Shown here in pieces: positions 43,570 through 52,824 of a DNA stretch of 64,000 nucleotides (position 1 is the stretch's first letter; each line of letters opens with the position of its first letter). Below the pieces are notes generated by a model. It had not been told where the DNA came from and did not search any database. It was given only the letters and a program-made list of their open reading frames with translations. This DNA comes from Lacicoccus alkaliphilus DSM 16010 (GTDB lineage Bacteria; Bacillota; Bacilli; Staphylococcales; Salinicoccaceae), in NCBI RefSeq assembly GCF_900142805.1, contig NZ_FRCF01000004.1, forward strand, positions 1-64,000, in the 5' to 3' direction. Made by a program: the position numbers and the translations under genes.

Positions 43570-46500
43570 ATGGACAAACTCTTTGGTCTTCATTTCTTTA
43601 AACCGACTGAGAAGTTTAACGGCAACTGGTCAATAATGGAAGAGAAGAGCCGCGAATGGGAAAAAATGTACCGTCAAAGGTGGAGCCACGATAAAGTCGT
43701 CAGGACGACCCACGGTGTGAACTGTACGGGTTCATGCTCGTGGAAAGTGTTTGTGAAGAACGGGATCATCACATGGGAAAACCAGCAGACGGATTATCCG
43801 AGCTGCGGACCCGACATGCCCGAGTATGAGCCGAGAGGATGTCCCCGAGGCGCCTCATTCTCATGGTACGAATACAGCCCGATGCGCATCAAGTTTCCGT
43901 ATATGCGCGGAAAGCTCTGGCGCCTGTGGCAGGATGCCATGAAAGAATTGGAGGATCCGGTGGAGGCATGGGCAAGCATCGTAGAAGATCCTGAGAAGGC
44001 GAAGTCGTACAAGCAGGCACGCGGCATGGGTGGACATGTGCGTGTGAACTGGCGGGATGTGACGCAGCTGATTGCTGCCCAGTTGATCTATACGATCAAA
44101 AAGTATGGACCGGACAGGATTGCAGGCTTCACCCCGATTCCCGCGATGAGCATGCTCAGCTATGCGGCGGGTTCAAGATTCATCACCCTGCTGGGCGGCG
44201 AGATGCTCAGTTTCTATGACTGGTATGCAGACCTGCCGAATGCATCGCCACAAATCTGGGGGGACCAGACGGACGTACCCGAATCGGCCGATTGGTACAA
44301 CTCGAATTACTTGATGATGTGGGGCTCGAATGTTCCGCTGACACGCACACCGGATGCACACTTCATGACTGAAGTGAGGTACAAAGGGACCAAGATCGTC
44401 TCCGTCGCTCCGGACTATGCAGAAAACGTCAAGTTTGCAGATAACTGGCTGGCGCCCAACCCGGGCACGGATGCAGCCCTGGCTCAGGCGATGACACATG
44501 TCATCCTCGATGAATTCTATCACCAGCGGCAGGAACCGATGTTCATCGATTATGCAAAACGTTTCACGGATCTGCCATTCCTGATCCTGCTCGATGATTT
44601 TAAGGACACCCTCAAAGCCGGCCGTTTCCTGAGGGAAAGCGACCTCGGAATGGACAGCGCAAACGCGGATTGGAAGCCGGTCATACTGGATGAGAACACC
44701 GGTGACCTGGTGGCGCCGAACGGCACTGTCGGCCAGAGATGGGAAGAAGGGAAGAAATGGAACCTGGAACTGAAGCGCGATGACGGCACGGAGATCGAAC
44801 CGGCGATGTCGGTCGGGAAGTTCGGAGGCCGGGAAATCAATATAGAATTCCCGTACTTCGACAACGCAGGAAACAGCACGTTCACCCGCCCGATCATGGC
44901 GAAGAAAGTCACCCTTGAGGATGGTACTGAAAAGTATGCGGCCACAATCTATGACCTGATGCTTTCACAATATGGTGTGCAGCGTTTCGGCTCGGAGTTC
45001 GAAGCCAAAGGTTACGATGATGAGAATTCGGTATATACACCTGCGTGGCAGGAAAAGGTGACCTCGGTCAAGCAGTCGGTCGTTGTTCAGATTGCCCGTG
45101 AATTCGCACAGAACGCTGTGGATACGGATGGACGCTCCATGATCATCATGGGTGCAGGCATCAACCACTGGTTCAACTCGGACACGATCTACAGGTCGAT
45201 ATTGAACCTTGTGATGCTGTGCGGCTGTGTCGGCAAGAACGGTGGCGGCTGGGCGCATTATGTCGGACAGGAGAAAGTGCGTCCGTATGAGGGCTGGGGC
45301 CATGTCGCATTCGCAAAGGACTGGCAGGCACCGCCGCGCCAGCAGAATGCGACGAGCTGGTTCTATTTCGCAACGGAGCAGTGGAAATATGAAGAAGCGG
45401 GCGCGGACACCCTGCAGTCCCCAACTGCTGAAGAGATTGACTATAAACATCCTGCAGACTACAACGTCCTTGCTGCGAGGCTTGGCTGGCTGCCGTCCTA
45501 CCCACAGTTCGACAAGAGCAGCCTGTCATTCTACGAAGAGGCTAAAGCCAAAGGGGATGACTCGGACGAAGCGGTGATCGACCTGGCTGTGGAGCAGCTG
45601 AAAAACAAGGAAACGAAGTTTGCGGTCGAAGATCCCGGTGCAAAGCAGAACCATCCGAAGACGCTCTTCGTTTGGCGTTCGAACCTGATATCTTCATCAG
45701 CAAAAGGGCAGGAATATTTCATGAAGCACTTGCTCGGCACGAAGAGCGGACTGCTCGCATCGCCGAATGCGGACTTCAAGCCTGAAGAGATCGAATGGGG
45801 CGAAGACATCGAAGGGAAACTCGATTTGATGGTTGCCATCGATTTCCGGATGACTGCGACCCCGATTTATGCGGATGTCGTCCTGCCGGCGGCGACCTGG
45901 TACGAAAAACATGATATTTCAAGTACCGACATGCACCCGTTCATCCACCCGTTCAACCCGGCCGTGGATCCATTATGGGAATCGAAATCCGACTGGAACA
46001 TCTTCCGCGACCTGGCGAAAGGATTCACGGAAATGGCGAAGATCCAGCTGCCGGGAACTTATAAAGACCTCGTCAGCGCACCACTCGCGCACGATACGAA
46101 CCAGGAGATGGCACAGCCGCTCGGACTGGTCAAAGACTGGTCGAAAGGTGAGATCGAAGCGATTCCGGGCAAGACCATGCCCTCATTTAAAATCGTCGAG
46201 AGGGACTATGCGCAGGTATATGACAAGTTCATCACTGCCGGTCCCGGATTCAGGGGCAAAATCGGTGCTCACGGTGTTTCCTTTGATGTGACGGAGCAGC
46301 ATGAGGAGCTCAAGTCGATGAACGGCGTCTACACCGACGGCACGATCAAAGACGGGCTGCCGAGGATGGATACGGCAAGGCGGGCTGCGGATGTGGTGCT
46401 GCATGTTTCATCATGTGCCAACGGTACAGTCTCGCAGAAATCGTATGCCGATCTTGAAAACCAGACGGGCATGGAGCTCAGGGACATTTCAAGTGCACGT

Positions 46501-47241
46501 GAAAATGAAAAGATCACATTCAACAACATCACGGCGCAGCCGAGGGAAGTGATTCCGACCGCCGTGTTCCCGGGTTCGAACAAGCAGGGCAGGCGCTACA
46601 ATCCATTCACCACGAACGTGGAACGGAACGTGCCGTTCAGGACGCTGACAGGACGCCAGTCCTTCTACATCGACCACAATATGTTCCTGCAGTTCGGGGA
46701 AGGGCTGCCGGTCTACAAGCCGACCTTGCCGCCGATGGTATTCGGCTCGAAAGACAAGAAAATCAAAGGCGGGGTGGATGCGCTCGTCCTGAGATATCTG
46801 ACTCCGCACGGTAAATGGAACATCCATTCGACTTATCAGGACAACCTGCACATGCTGACGCTCTTCAGGGGCGGACCGACGGTCTGGCTCTCCAATGAGG
46901 ATGCAGAGGAGCATGACATCGCAGATAATGAGTGGCTGGAAGTTTACAACAGGAATGGTGTTGTGGCAGCAAGGGCTGTCGTTTCACATAGAATGCCGAA
47001 AGGTACGATGTTCATGTACCACGCACAGGATAAGCATATCGAAGTGCCCGGCTCGGAAATCACGGATACGCGCGGCGGAAGCCATAACGCACCGACGCGG
47101 ATCCACATGAAGCCGACGCAGATGGCCGGGGGTTACGCCCAGATCAGTTACGGTTTCAACTACTATGGTCCGATCGGCAACCAGAGGGATGTTTATGTGG
47201 CAGTAAGAAAAATGAAGGAGGTCAATTGGCTTGAAGATTAA
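43570..47241 (+). CDS. narG: Respiratory nitrate reductase alpha subunit
   Basis: The catalytic subunit of membrane-bound nitrate reductase on the cytoplasmic side, holding the bis-MGD molybdenum cofactor and one [4Fe-4S] cluster. The cluster motif is visible as HGVNCTGSCSWKV and, further on, PRGCPRGASFSWYEYSPMR. The segment QTDVPESADWYNSNYLMMWG, which in NarG carries the Asp ligand of Mo, is intact. At 1223 aa the length matches NarG. GGAGGAG precedes the ATG. The gene heads the nar operon and overlaps narH by 11 bases. Confidence 0.97.
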   Translation: MDKLFGLHFFKPTEKFNGNWSIMEEKSREWEKMYRQRWSHDKVVRTTHGVNCTGSCSWKVFVKNGIITWENQQTDYPSCGPDMPEYEPRGCPRGASFSWYEYSPMRIKFPYMRGKLWRLWQDAMKELEDPVEAWASIVEDPEKAKSYKQARGMGGHVRVNWRDVTQLIAAQLIYTIKKYGPDRIAGFTPIPAMSMLSYAAGSRFITLLGGEMLSFYDWYADLPNASPQIWGDQTDVPESADWYNSNYLMMWGSNVPLTRTPDAHFMTEVRYKGTKIVSVAPDYAENVKFADNWLAPNPGTDAALAQAMTHVILDEFYHQRQEPMFIDYAKRFTDLPFLILLDDFKDTLKAGRFLRESDLGMDSANADWKPVILDENTGDLVAPNGTVGQRWEEGKKWNLELKRDDGTEIEPAMSVGKFGGREINIEFPYFDNAGNSTFTRPIMAKKVTLEDGTEKYAATIYDLMLSQYGVQRFGSEFEAKGYDDENSVYTPAWQEKVTSVKQSVVVQIAREFAQNAVDTDGRSMIIMGAGINHWFNSDTIYRSILNLVMLCGCVGKNGGGWAHYVGQEKVRPYEGWGHVAFAKDWQAPPRQQNATSWFYFATEQWKYEEAGADTLQSPTAEEIDYKHPADYNVLAARLGWLPSYPQFDKSSLSFYEEAKAKGDDSDEAVIDLAVEQLKNKETKFAVEDPGAKQNHPKTLFVWRSNLISSSAKGQEYFMKHLLGTKSGLLASPNADFKPEEIEWGEDIEGKLDLMVAIDFRMTATPIYADVVLPAATWYEKHDISSTDMHPFIHPFNPAVDPLWESKSDWNIFRDLAKGFTEMAKIQLPGTYKDLVSAPLAHDTNQEMAQPLGLVKDWSKGEIEAIPGKTMPSFKIVERDYAQVYDKFITAGPGFRGKIGAHGVSFDVTEQHEELKSMNGVYTDGTIKDGLPRMDTARRAADVVLHVSSCANGTVSQKSYADLENQTGMELRDISSARENEKITFNNITAQPREVIPTAVFPGSNKQGRRYNPFTTNVERNVPFRTLTGRQSFYIDHNMFLQFGEGLPVYKPTLPPMVFGSKDKKIKGGVDALVLRYLTPHGKWNIHSTYQDNLHMLTLFRGGPTVWLSNEDAEEHDIADNEWLEVYNRNGVVAARAVVSHRMPKGTMFMYHAQDKHIEVPGSEITDTRGGSHNAPTRIHMKPTQMAGGYAQISYGFNYYGPIGNQRDVYVAVRKMKEVNWLED

Positions 47242-48784
47242 AGCGCAAATTGCAATGGTGATGAACTTGGACAAGTGTATCGGTTGTCACACGTGCAGTG
47301 TGACATGTAAAAGCACCTGGACGAACAGGCCGGGCGCAGAATATATGTGGTTCAACAACGTTGAAACGAAACCCGGCATCGGTTACCCGAAACGCTGGGA
47401 AGACCAGGAGCATTATAAAGGCGGCTGGAAGCTCAAGAATGGCCGACTGGAACTGAAAAGCGGAACGAAATTATCAAAGATCGCCCTGGGTAAGATATTC
47501 TACAACCCGGACATGCCGGAAATGAAGGAATACTATGAGCCCTGGACATACAACTACCAGGACCTGATCACGAAAGAGGAAAGTGAACACAGTCCTGTGG
47601 CGACGGCGCGGTCTGTCGTCTCGGGTGAGAAGATGGACCTTGAATGGGGGCCGAACTGGGAAGATGATCTGGCCGGTGGCCATATCACAGGCCCGCAGGA
47701 CCCGAATATCCAGCAGATCGAGGAAGAGATCAAATTCAATTTTGAAAAGACCTTCATGATGTACCTGCCGAGGCTCTGCGAGCACTGCCTGAACCCGAGC
47801 TGTGTGGCAAGCTGTCCCTCAGGTGCGATGTACAAACGTGACGAGGACGGCATCGTGCTGGTCGACCAGGAAGCATGCCGCGGCTGGAGATACTGCATGA
47901 CCGGCTGTCCTTATAAAAAGGTCTACTTCAACTGGAAGACGAACAAAGCTGAAAAATGCACATTCTGCTTCCCGCGTGTCGAGGCCGGACTTCCGACCGT
48001 CTGTTCAGAGACATGCACAGGGAGAATGCGTTACCTGGGTGTACTCCTGTATGATGCTGACCGTGTACTTGAAGCGGCTGCAACCGAAAATGAAAAAGAC
48101 CTCTATGAAGCGCAGCTCGACCTGTTCCTTGATCCGAACGATCCTGAAGTGATCGCACAGGCGGAACGTGACGGCATCTCCAGCGACTGGATCGAAGCGG
48201 CGCAGAACTCTCCGGTCTATAAACTGGCAGTCGAATACAAGCTTGCATTCCCGCTCCACCCTGAATACCGTACGATGCCGATGGTGTGGTACTGCCCGCC
48301 GCTCAGCCCGATCATGAACTACTTCGAAGGCAAGGACTCGATCAAGAACCCGGATGCCATATTCCCGGCGATTGAGGAAATGAGGATTCCGCTCCAGTAT
48401 CTTGCAAACATGCTGACGGCAGGGGATGTGGAACCGGTCAAGGGCGCACTGCAGAAAATGGCGATGATGAGACAGTACATGAGGGCCATTTCAAGCGGCA
48501 AGGACTTCGACGAATCAAGACTTGAGCGTGTCGGCATGACGGCGAACGAAACGAAGATGATGTACCGTCTGCTCGCGATAGCGAAATATGAAGACCGCTT
48601 CGTGATCCCTACAACCCACCGGGAACAGTATACGGATCCTTACAGGGCGCAGGGCTCGACAGGGTACGGATTCGGTGGCGACGACTGTGACGGCTGTGGT
48701 CCGGTGATGGCTTCGACGACCAGCAACCAGACAGGCAAAGAGGTTTACGAGCAGAATTTCTATGGGGGAATCTGGCGTGATTAA
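47231..48784 (+). CDS. narH: Respiratory nitrate reductase beta subunit
   Basis: The electron-transfer subunit with four iron-sulfur clusters. Cysteine motifs are CIGCHTCSVTC near the N-terminus, CEHCLNPSCVASC, CRGWRYCMTGC (the variant with Trp for the [3Fe-4S] cluster) and CTFCFPRVEAGLPTVCSETC. The start is TTG at 47231, nine bases after AAGGAGG. The length is 517 aa. Confidence 0.97.
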   Translation: MKIKAQIAMVMNLDKCIGCHTCSVTCKSTWTNRPGAEYMWFNNVETKPGIGYPKRWEDQEHYKGGWKLKNGRLELKSGTKLSKIALGKIFYNPDMPEMKEYYEPWTYNYQDLITKEESEHSPVATARSVVSGEKMDLEWGPNWEDDLAGGHITGPQDPNIQQIEEEIKFNFEKTFMMYLPRLCEHCLNPSCVASCPSGAMYKRDEDGIVLVDQEACRGWRYCMTGCPYKKVYFNWKTNKAEKCTFCFPRVEAGLPTVCSETCTGRMRYLGVLLYDADRVLEAAATENEKDLYEAQLDLFLDPNDPEVIAQAERDGISSDWIEAAQNSPVYKLAVEYKLAFPLHPEYRTMPMVWYCPPLSPIMNYFEGKDSIKNPDAIFPAIEEMRIPLQYLANMLTAGDVEPVKGALQKMAMMRQYMRAISSGKDFDESRLERVGMTANETKMMYRLLAIAKYEDRFVIPTTHREQYTDPYRAQGSTGYGFGGDDCDGCGPVMASTTSNQTGKEVYEQNFYGGIWRD

Positions 48785-49355
48785 TCTGGATGAATTATAC
48801 AAATACAAGCAGTCGTTCGGGTTCTTCTCGAATCAGCTGACCTTCCCGACCAAAATTGATTTTCATCCAAGGGAGTTCGATGGGGCGTTTGATCCGTCCC
48901 ATCCTGCCTACCCTTATATCAGTCAATACTGGGAGGACATGCATGACATCAGTCTGGATGACATCCAGCAGGTCTATACCCAGACTTTTGATTTTGACAG
49001 GGAAACCAACCTGTATATGACGTATTTTAAGTTTGAAGATCAGAAAGAGCGCGGCCAGATGCTGGCCAAATTGAAAGTGCTGTATGAAATGTTCGGTCTG
49101 AAGATGCCTGACAATGAGTTGAGCGACTATCTGCCTCTCATGCTCGAGTTCCTCTATGCTGCAGACTGGCGGGGGGACGAACGTGCAGAGGAAAGCCTGA
49201 CTTTATTGATCATGGTCCTGGAAGACGGTACATATCATATGATCCAGGCTCTGGAACGCAATAAAAGCCCGTACTTCAACCTGATCAAAGGATTACGGGA
49301 AACCTTCAAAGCGTGTGTGAACGCGTCGACGAAAGAGGGCGAACAAAATGCTTGA
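48777..49355 (+). CDS. narJ: Nitrate reductase molybdenum cofactor assembly chaperone
   Basis: NarJ is the cytoplasmic chaperone that helps insert the molybdenum cofactor into NarG. The all-helical protein of 192 aa has YMTYFKFEDQKERGQMLAKL and LPLMLEFLYAAD, as in NarJ of low-GC Gram-positives. The start is read as GTG at 48777, seven bases after GGGGGAA, overlapping the end of narH; the ATG at 48762 lacks a site. Confidence 0.93.
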   Translation: MINLDELYKYKQSFGFFSNQLTFPTKIDFHPREFDGAFDPSHPAYPYISQYWEDMHDISLDDIQQVYTQTFDFDRETNLYMTYFKFEDQKERGQMLAKLKVLYEMFGLKMPDNELSDYLPLMLEFLYAADWRGDERAEESLTLLIMVLEDGTYHMIQALERNKSPYFNLIKGLRETFKACVNASTKEGEQNA

Positions 49356-50025
49356 TCAATTTTTATGGGTGATCTTCCCTTATCTGTGTGTTGCTATTTT
49401 CATCGTCGGCCACATTTGGCGATACAGGATCGACCAATTCGGCTGGACGGCGAAGTCAAGTGAGTTCATCGAGAAGAAGCAATTGATGGTGGGCAGCATA
49501 CTGTTCCACTTCGCCGTGATACCGGTGTTCCTCGGCCACATCGTCGGCCTGTTCATCCCGGCCCACTGGATGAGCGCCATCGGCGTCAATGAGCACATTT
49601 ATCATCTCGGTGCCGTATATGTCGGCGGATTTTTCGGAATAGTCATGTTTGTCGGCATGTTCCTGCTGACTTTCAGGAGAATCAACAATAAATCAGTCCG
49701 CAAGCTGAGTTCGGCTTCGGATATGGTGGTCAATTTCCTGTTGTTGTTCATAACTTTCATCGGCATTTATGCTACACTTGTCACAAATAATATCGTGACC
49801 GATTTCGATTATCGTCAGTCGATTTCAGTATGGACGAGGGGACTTGTCACATTTTCCCCGGATGCATCACTGATGACTGATGTGCCGCTTACTTTCCAGA
49901 TCCATGTACTTTCAGCCTTCCTGATATTCGCGCTGTGGCCTGCCACCCGGCTCGTGCATGCATGGAGCCTGCCGTTCAACTATGTCGGAAGAAGCTATAT
50001 AGTATACCGTAAGCACAAGAAGTAG
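49348..50025 (+). CDS. narI: Respiratory nitrate reductase gamma subunit
   Basis: The membrane cytochrome b subunit that oxidises menaquinol and anchors NarGH. Five hydrophobic segments are visible. Candidate haem histidines lie in FIVGHIWRYR, FLGHIVGLF, IHVLSAFLIF and RLVHAWSLP. The length is 225 aa. It overlaps narJ by eight bases. Confidence 0.96.
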   Translation: MLDQFLWVIFPYLCVAIFIVGHIWRYRIDQFGWTAKSSEFIEKKQLMVGSILFHFAVIPVFLGHIVGLFIPAHWMSAIGVNEHIYHLGAVYVGGFFGIVMFVGMFLLTFRRINNKSVRKLSSASDMVVNFLLLFITFIGIYATLVTNNIVTDFDYRQSISVWTRGLVTFSPDASLMTDVPLTFQIHVLSAFLIFALWPATRLVHAWSLPFNYVGRSYIVYRKHKK

Positions 50026-50050
50026 AGAGATCGGGGTGAGGTGGGGTTTT

Positions 50051-50509
50051 ATGAACCGGACAGTTAAAGATGAGTTACAGGAATTGAAGGAGAAATACGG
50101 TTTTGATATCGGTGCGTTGACTGAGATGAACAACGCCAGGGGGACATTCAAATGGAAGTATGTCCTCGGCAGTGACAGTCAGCGCTGGAAAAGGATGGAA
50201 CTCAGGAAAGGCAGCGGGCTGACGGGGGTCGTCCTGAAGACCGGGAAATCCCTGGTGGTCCAGGATGTACTTAAAATATACAGTCAGGAAGAGCTTTTCC
50301 GTCTCCCGATCCTCTATTTTGAAAAAATCCGCGGCTTCATAGCGATGCCGATCTGGAACAACGAAGAGGCGGTTGCGGGTCTTGTGGTCTTCGGCGACAA
50401 GCAGCCGAGGACCATCAGCGAAGAAGAGTATGCGGCCATCAAGGTGGATGTTGAAGCGCGTCTGCGGCCGGAATTTTTAAAAGAAGTGATGCTTTATGAA
50501 AACACATGA
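50051..50509 (+). CDS. nreA: Nitrate sensor NreA (GAF domain)
   Basis: NreA binds nitrate and controls the NreB kinase, so that nar genes are induced only when nitrate is present and oxygen is low. The single GAF domain of 152 aa shows GSGLTGVVLKTGKSLVV and RGFIAMPIWNNEEAVAGLVV. The start at 50051 follows AGGTGGGG; a GTG/ATG frame to 50036 is longer but lies over the ribosome site. It is 25 bases after narI and overlaps nreB. Confidence 0.92.
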   Translation: MNRTVKDELQELKEKYGFDIGALTEMNNARGTFKWKYVLGSDSQRWKRMELRKGSGLTGVVLKTGKSLVVQDVLKIYSQEELFRLPILYFEKIRGFIAMPIWNNEEAVAGLVVFGDKQPRTISEEEYAAIKVDVEARLRPEFLKEVMLYENT

Positions 50510-51539
50510 TTTGACTGCGCTCCTCGAAGCGATGTTCCACCGGTCGAAAGAGATGATATTATTCGTCGATCAAAAAGGTGAAATCATCCATCTGAATGCC
50601 CAGGCTGAAAAAACATTGGATTTAAGTGACTATGACCGCGATCAGTTCGTTAACATCTGCGGTCATTGTTTGGGTATGGCTGATGGTGATGACCCTGACT
50701 GTACAAACTGCTTTTTGATGAGCAGGGAAAAAATGACATTCCAAGTATATTTGCGTACACGTTCCGGTGAGAAGGCGGCATATATCGCCAACTTCCAGCA
50801 GATCGACCCGAAAAACCATATCAGCGTCTTCACGCTGAATCCGCTCTCCGAGCTGATGAAACAACAGGAGTTCGAACATCAGAAGCTGCTCACACAGAGG
50901 ATCATACAGGCTCAGGAGGACGAGCGGAAGAGGATATCGAGGGACCTGCACGACGGTGTGACGCAGGAGCTGCTGAATGTGCTGCTCGAGATGAGACTGT
51001 ACAAGTATTCCACGGACAGGACCGAACTGGACAGGAAGATAAAGGACTCCGAAGAGACGCTCAGCCACCTCCTGGATTATGTCAGGAACATTTCTGTGGA
51101 GCTGAGGCCTGCGAGTCTGGATGACCTTGGCATCGAAGCTGCCCTCAGGACACATTTCAAATGGATGCAGAGACAGTACGGCATTCTGGTCGACTTCAGG
51201 ACGAACCTGAACAAGAAGCGCTACCGGGCTGAAGTGGAGACGGTCGTCTACCGCGTCATCCAGGAGGCTGTATTCAATGCCGTCAAATACTCAGGCATTG
51301 ATGAAATCATGGTGAATCTACAGGAATCCGCATCTCATTCCGGCATGCAGCTCTATCTTGAAATTAAGGATGAAGGGGCAGGTTTCCTCATGGAGGACGG
51401 ACCCCGGGGTTCAGGCCTGGGCCTCTTCGGGATGCACGAACGGATCAACAGCGTGGACGGCGTGCTGAATATAAACAGCGAGCCGGGGGTCGGTACCAAA
51501 GTGGAGGGATATATCCCTGTCGAGGAGAGAGTATTATGA
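50496..51539 (+). CDS. nreB: Oxygen-sensing histidine kinase NreB
   Basis: A cytoplasmic kinase with an N-terminal PAS domain that holds an oxygen-labile [4Fe-4S] cluster. The four cysteines are Cys55, Cys58, Cys69 and Cys72 (CGHC and CTNC, with 10 residues between the pairs). The HisKA_3 motif [14 protein letters not shown] has His152, and the ATPase part ends with [13 protein letters not shown]. The length is 347 aa. It overlaps nreA and nreC. Confidence 0.95.
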   Translation: MKTHDLTALLEAMFHRSKEMILFVDQKGEIIHLNAQAEKTLDLSDYDRDQFVNICGHCLGMADGDDPDCTNCFLMSREKMTFQVYLRTRSGEKAAYIANFQQIDPKNHISVFTLNPLSELMKQQEFEHQKLLTQRIIQAQEDERKRISRDLHDGVTQELLNVLLEMRLYKYSTDRTELDRKIKDSEETLSHLLDYVRNISVELRPASLDDLGIEAALRTHFKWMQRQYGILVDFRTNLNKKRYRAEVETVVYRVIQEAVFNAVKYSGIDEIMVNLQESASHSGMQLYLEIKDEGAGFLMEDGPRGSGLGLFGMHERINSVDGVLNINSEPGVGTKVEGYIPVEERVL

Positions 51540-52186
51540 AACTTGTTATTGCAGATGATCATGCAGTCGTAAGGACGGGATTTTCAATGCTCCTGAATTA
51601 TCAGGAAGGCATGGAAGTGGTAGGGACGGCCGCCGACGGCAGACAGGCATTCGAGAAAGTGAAGGAGCTTTCCCCGGATGTGCTGCTGCTGGATTTAAGT
51701 ATGCCGCCGGGAGAATCAGGACTATTTGCAGCGAGTAAGATACACGATATGTTCCCTGAAGTGAAGATCCTGATCCTCACGATGTATGACGATGAGGAAT
51801 ACATCACACATACTTTCAAAAGCGGGGCGCTCGGATATATTTTGAAGAACTCCCCGGATGATGAATTGATCAAAGCGATCAGGACCGTTGCAAAGGGTGA
51901 ACGGTATATCGATCCGGTGCTGATGAATGCGTCATTCGAAAAGTTTCTGGTCACTGACGAGATACCGGAGCATGACAAAGAGCCGTTCAACATATTGACG
52001 CAGCGCGAACTGGAAATATTGCCGCTGGTCGCCAAAGGGTACGGCAACAAGGATATTGCAGAAATGCTGTTCATATCGGTCAAGACCGTTGAAGCACATA
52101 AATCCAGGATCATGGATAAGCTCGGTCTGGGCTCCAGGCCGGAGCTCGTGGAATATGCGGTCAGAAAAAAGCTTTTCGATATTTGA
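51536..52186 (+). CDS. nreC: Response regulator NreC (NarL family)
   Basis: The receiver domain has D7/D8, phosphoacceptor Asp53 (LLLDLSMPP) and a Lys in YILKNSPDD. The C-terminal LuxR-type helix-turn-helix is [20 protein letters not shown] and what follows. Phosphorylated NreC activates narGHJI and narT; matching palindromes lie before both. The length is 216 aa and the start overlaps nreB by four bases. Confidence 0.95.
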   Translation: MKLVIADDHAVVRTGFSMLLNYQEGMEVVGTAADGRQAFEKVKELSPDVLLLDLSMPPGESGLFAASKIHDMFPEVKILILTMYDDEEYITHTFKSGALGYILKNSPDDELIKAIRTVAKGERYIDPVLMNASFEKFLVTDEIPEHDKEPFNILTQRELEILPLVAKGYGNKDIAEMLFISVKTVEAHKSRIMDKLGLGSRPELVEYAVRKKLFDI

Positions 52187-52202
52187 TGGTAGGTGATGAG
52201 AT

Positions 52203-52733
52203 ATGCAGGCAAATGAATTCAAGTACAAAATCAAGGCACTCCGCGTATTGGAGAATGAACACCATTACATCCGTTATATGATGAATGAGTGGTTTCAGTA
52301 TGTATTGAAATTTGAAAACGGGGATGTCTACAGCCGTCTGGAAGGCATGATGGTGATAAAGGAAATCAGGGAAAAGCTGAAGGCGTTCCGGACGCCTCTG
52401 AAAAAGCATCAGGAAAAGGAGGAGAAATACTTTTTTCCGATGCTCGGAGTCTATATTGGTTATGAACAGGGGCCGATATTGTCGATAGAGGAGGAACACG
52501 GGGAGATCGATGCTTACATCGATCATTTCCTGCACCATTCAGAGCAGGTTTCGACGGAGATGGACATCACTGCGATGCATGATATGGTGAAAGACGTGAT
52601 GGAAGCCTATGAAGTCCTGATGGTACATATGGTCAAGGAAGAGGCCGTTTTATTTGATATGGCTGAAAAAATGTTGAAGAAGATAGATGAAGAAGTATTG
52701 CTCGAGCAGGTCAATACTTTGATAGTGGATTGA
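52203..52733 (+). CDS. Hemerythrin-like HHE domain protein in the nre operon
   Basis: The protein of 176 aa is a four-helix hemerythrin-type domain with candidate di-iron ligands His20 or His21, His69, Glu73, His99, His142 and Glu146 (HHYIR, HQEKEE, EEHGEID, HMVKEEAVLF). Such domains bind oxygen or NO, or handle iron. It is 16 bases after nreC with a good site (TAGGTGATGAG) and no terminator between, so it should be cotranscribed with nreABC. This gene is not part of the nre locus as I know it from S. carnosus. A sensor, scavenger or cluster-protection role is inference. Confidence 0.82.
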   Translation: MQANEFKYKIKALRVLENEHHYIRYMMNEWFQYVLKFENGDVYSRLEGMMVIKEIREKLKAFRTPLKKHQEKEEKYFFPMLGVYIGYEQGPILSIEEEHGEIDAYIDHFLHHSEQVSTEMDITAMHDMVKDVMEAYEVLMVHMVKEEAVLFDMAEKMLKKIDEEVLLEQVNTLIVD

Positions 52734-52742
52734 ATGAAATTC

Positions 52743-52754
52743 AGGGATTTCCCT
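52743..52754. promoter_or_regulatory. NreC-type palindrome upstream of narT
   Basis: AGGGATTTCCCT is a perfect core of the TAGGG-N4-CCCTA site. Its centre is 30.5 bases before TATAAT (52779-52784), one base different from the spacing before narG. Confidence 0.7.
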
Positions 52755-52778
52755 CTTTCCACACCTGCCATGACGACT

Positions 52779-52784
52779 TATAAT
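52779..52784 (+). promoter_or_regulatory. -10 box of narT
   Basis: A perfect TATAAT 40 bases before the narT ATG; no -35 consensus, consistent with activation by NreC. Confidence 0.6.
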
Positions 52785-52824
52785 GAATATGTAAATAAAT
52801 TCACAAATTAGTGAGGTTGATTGC

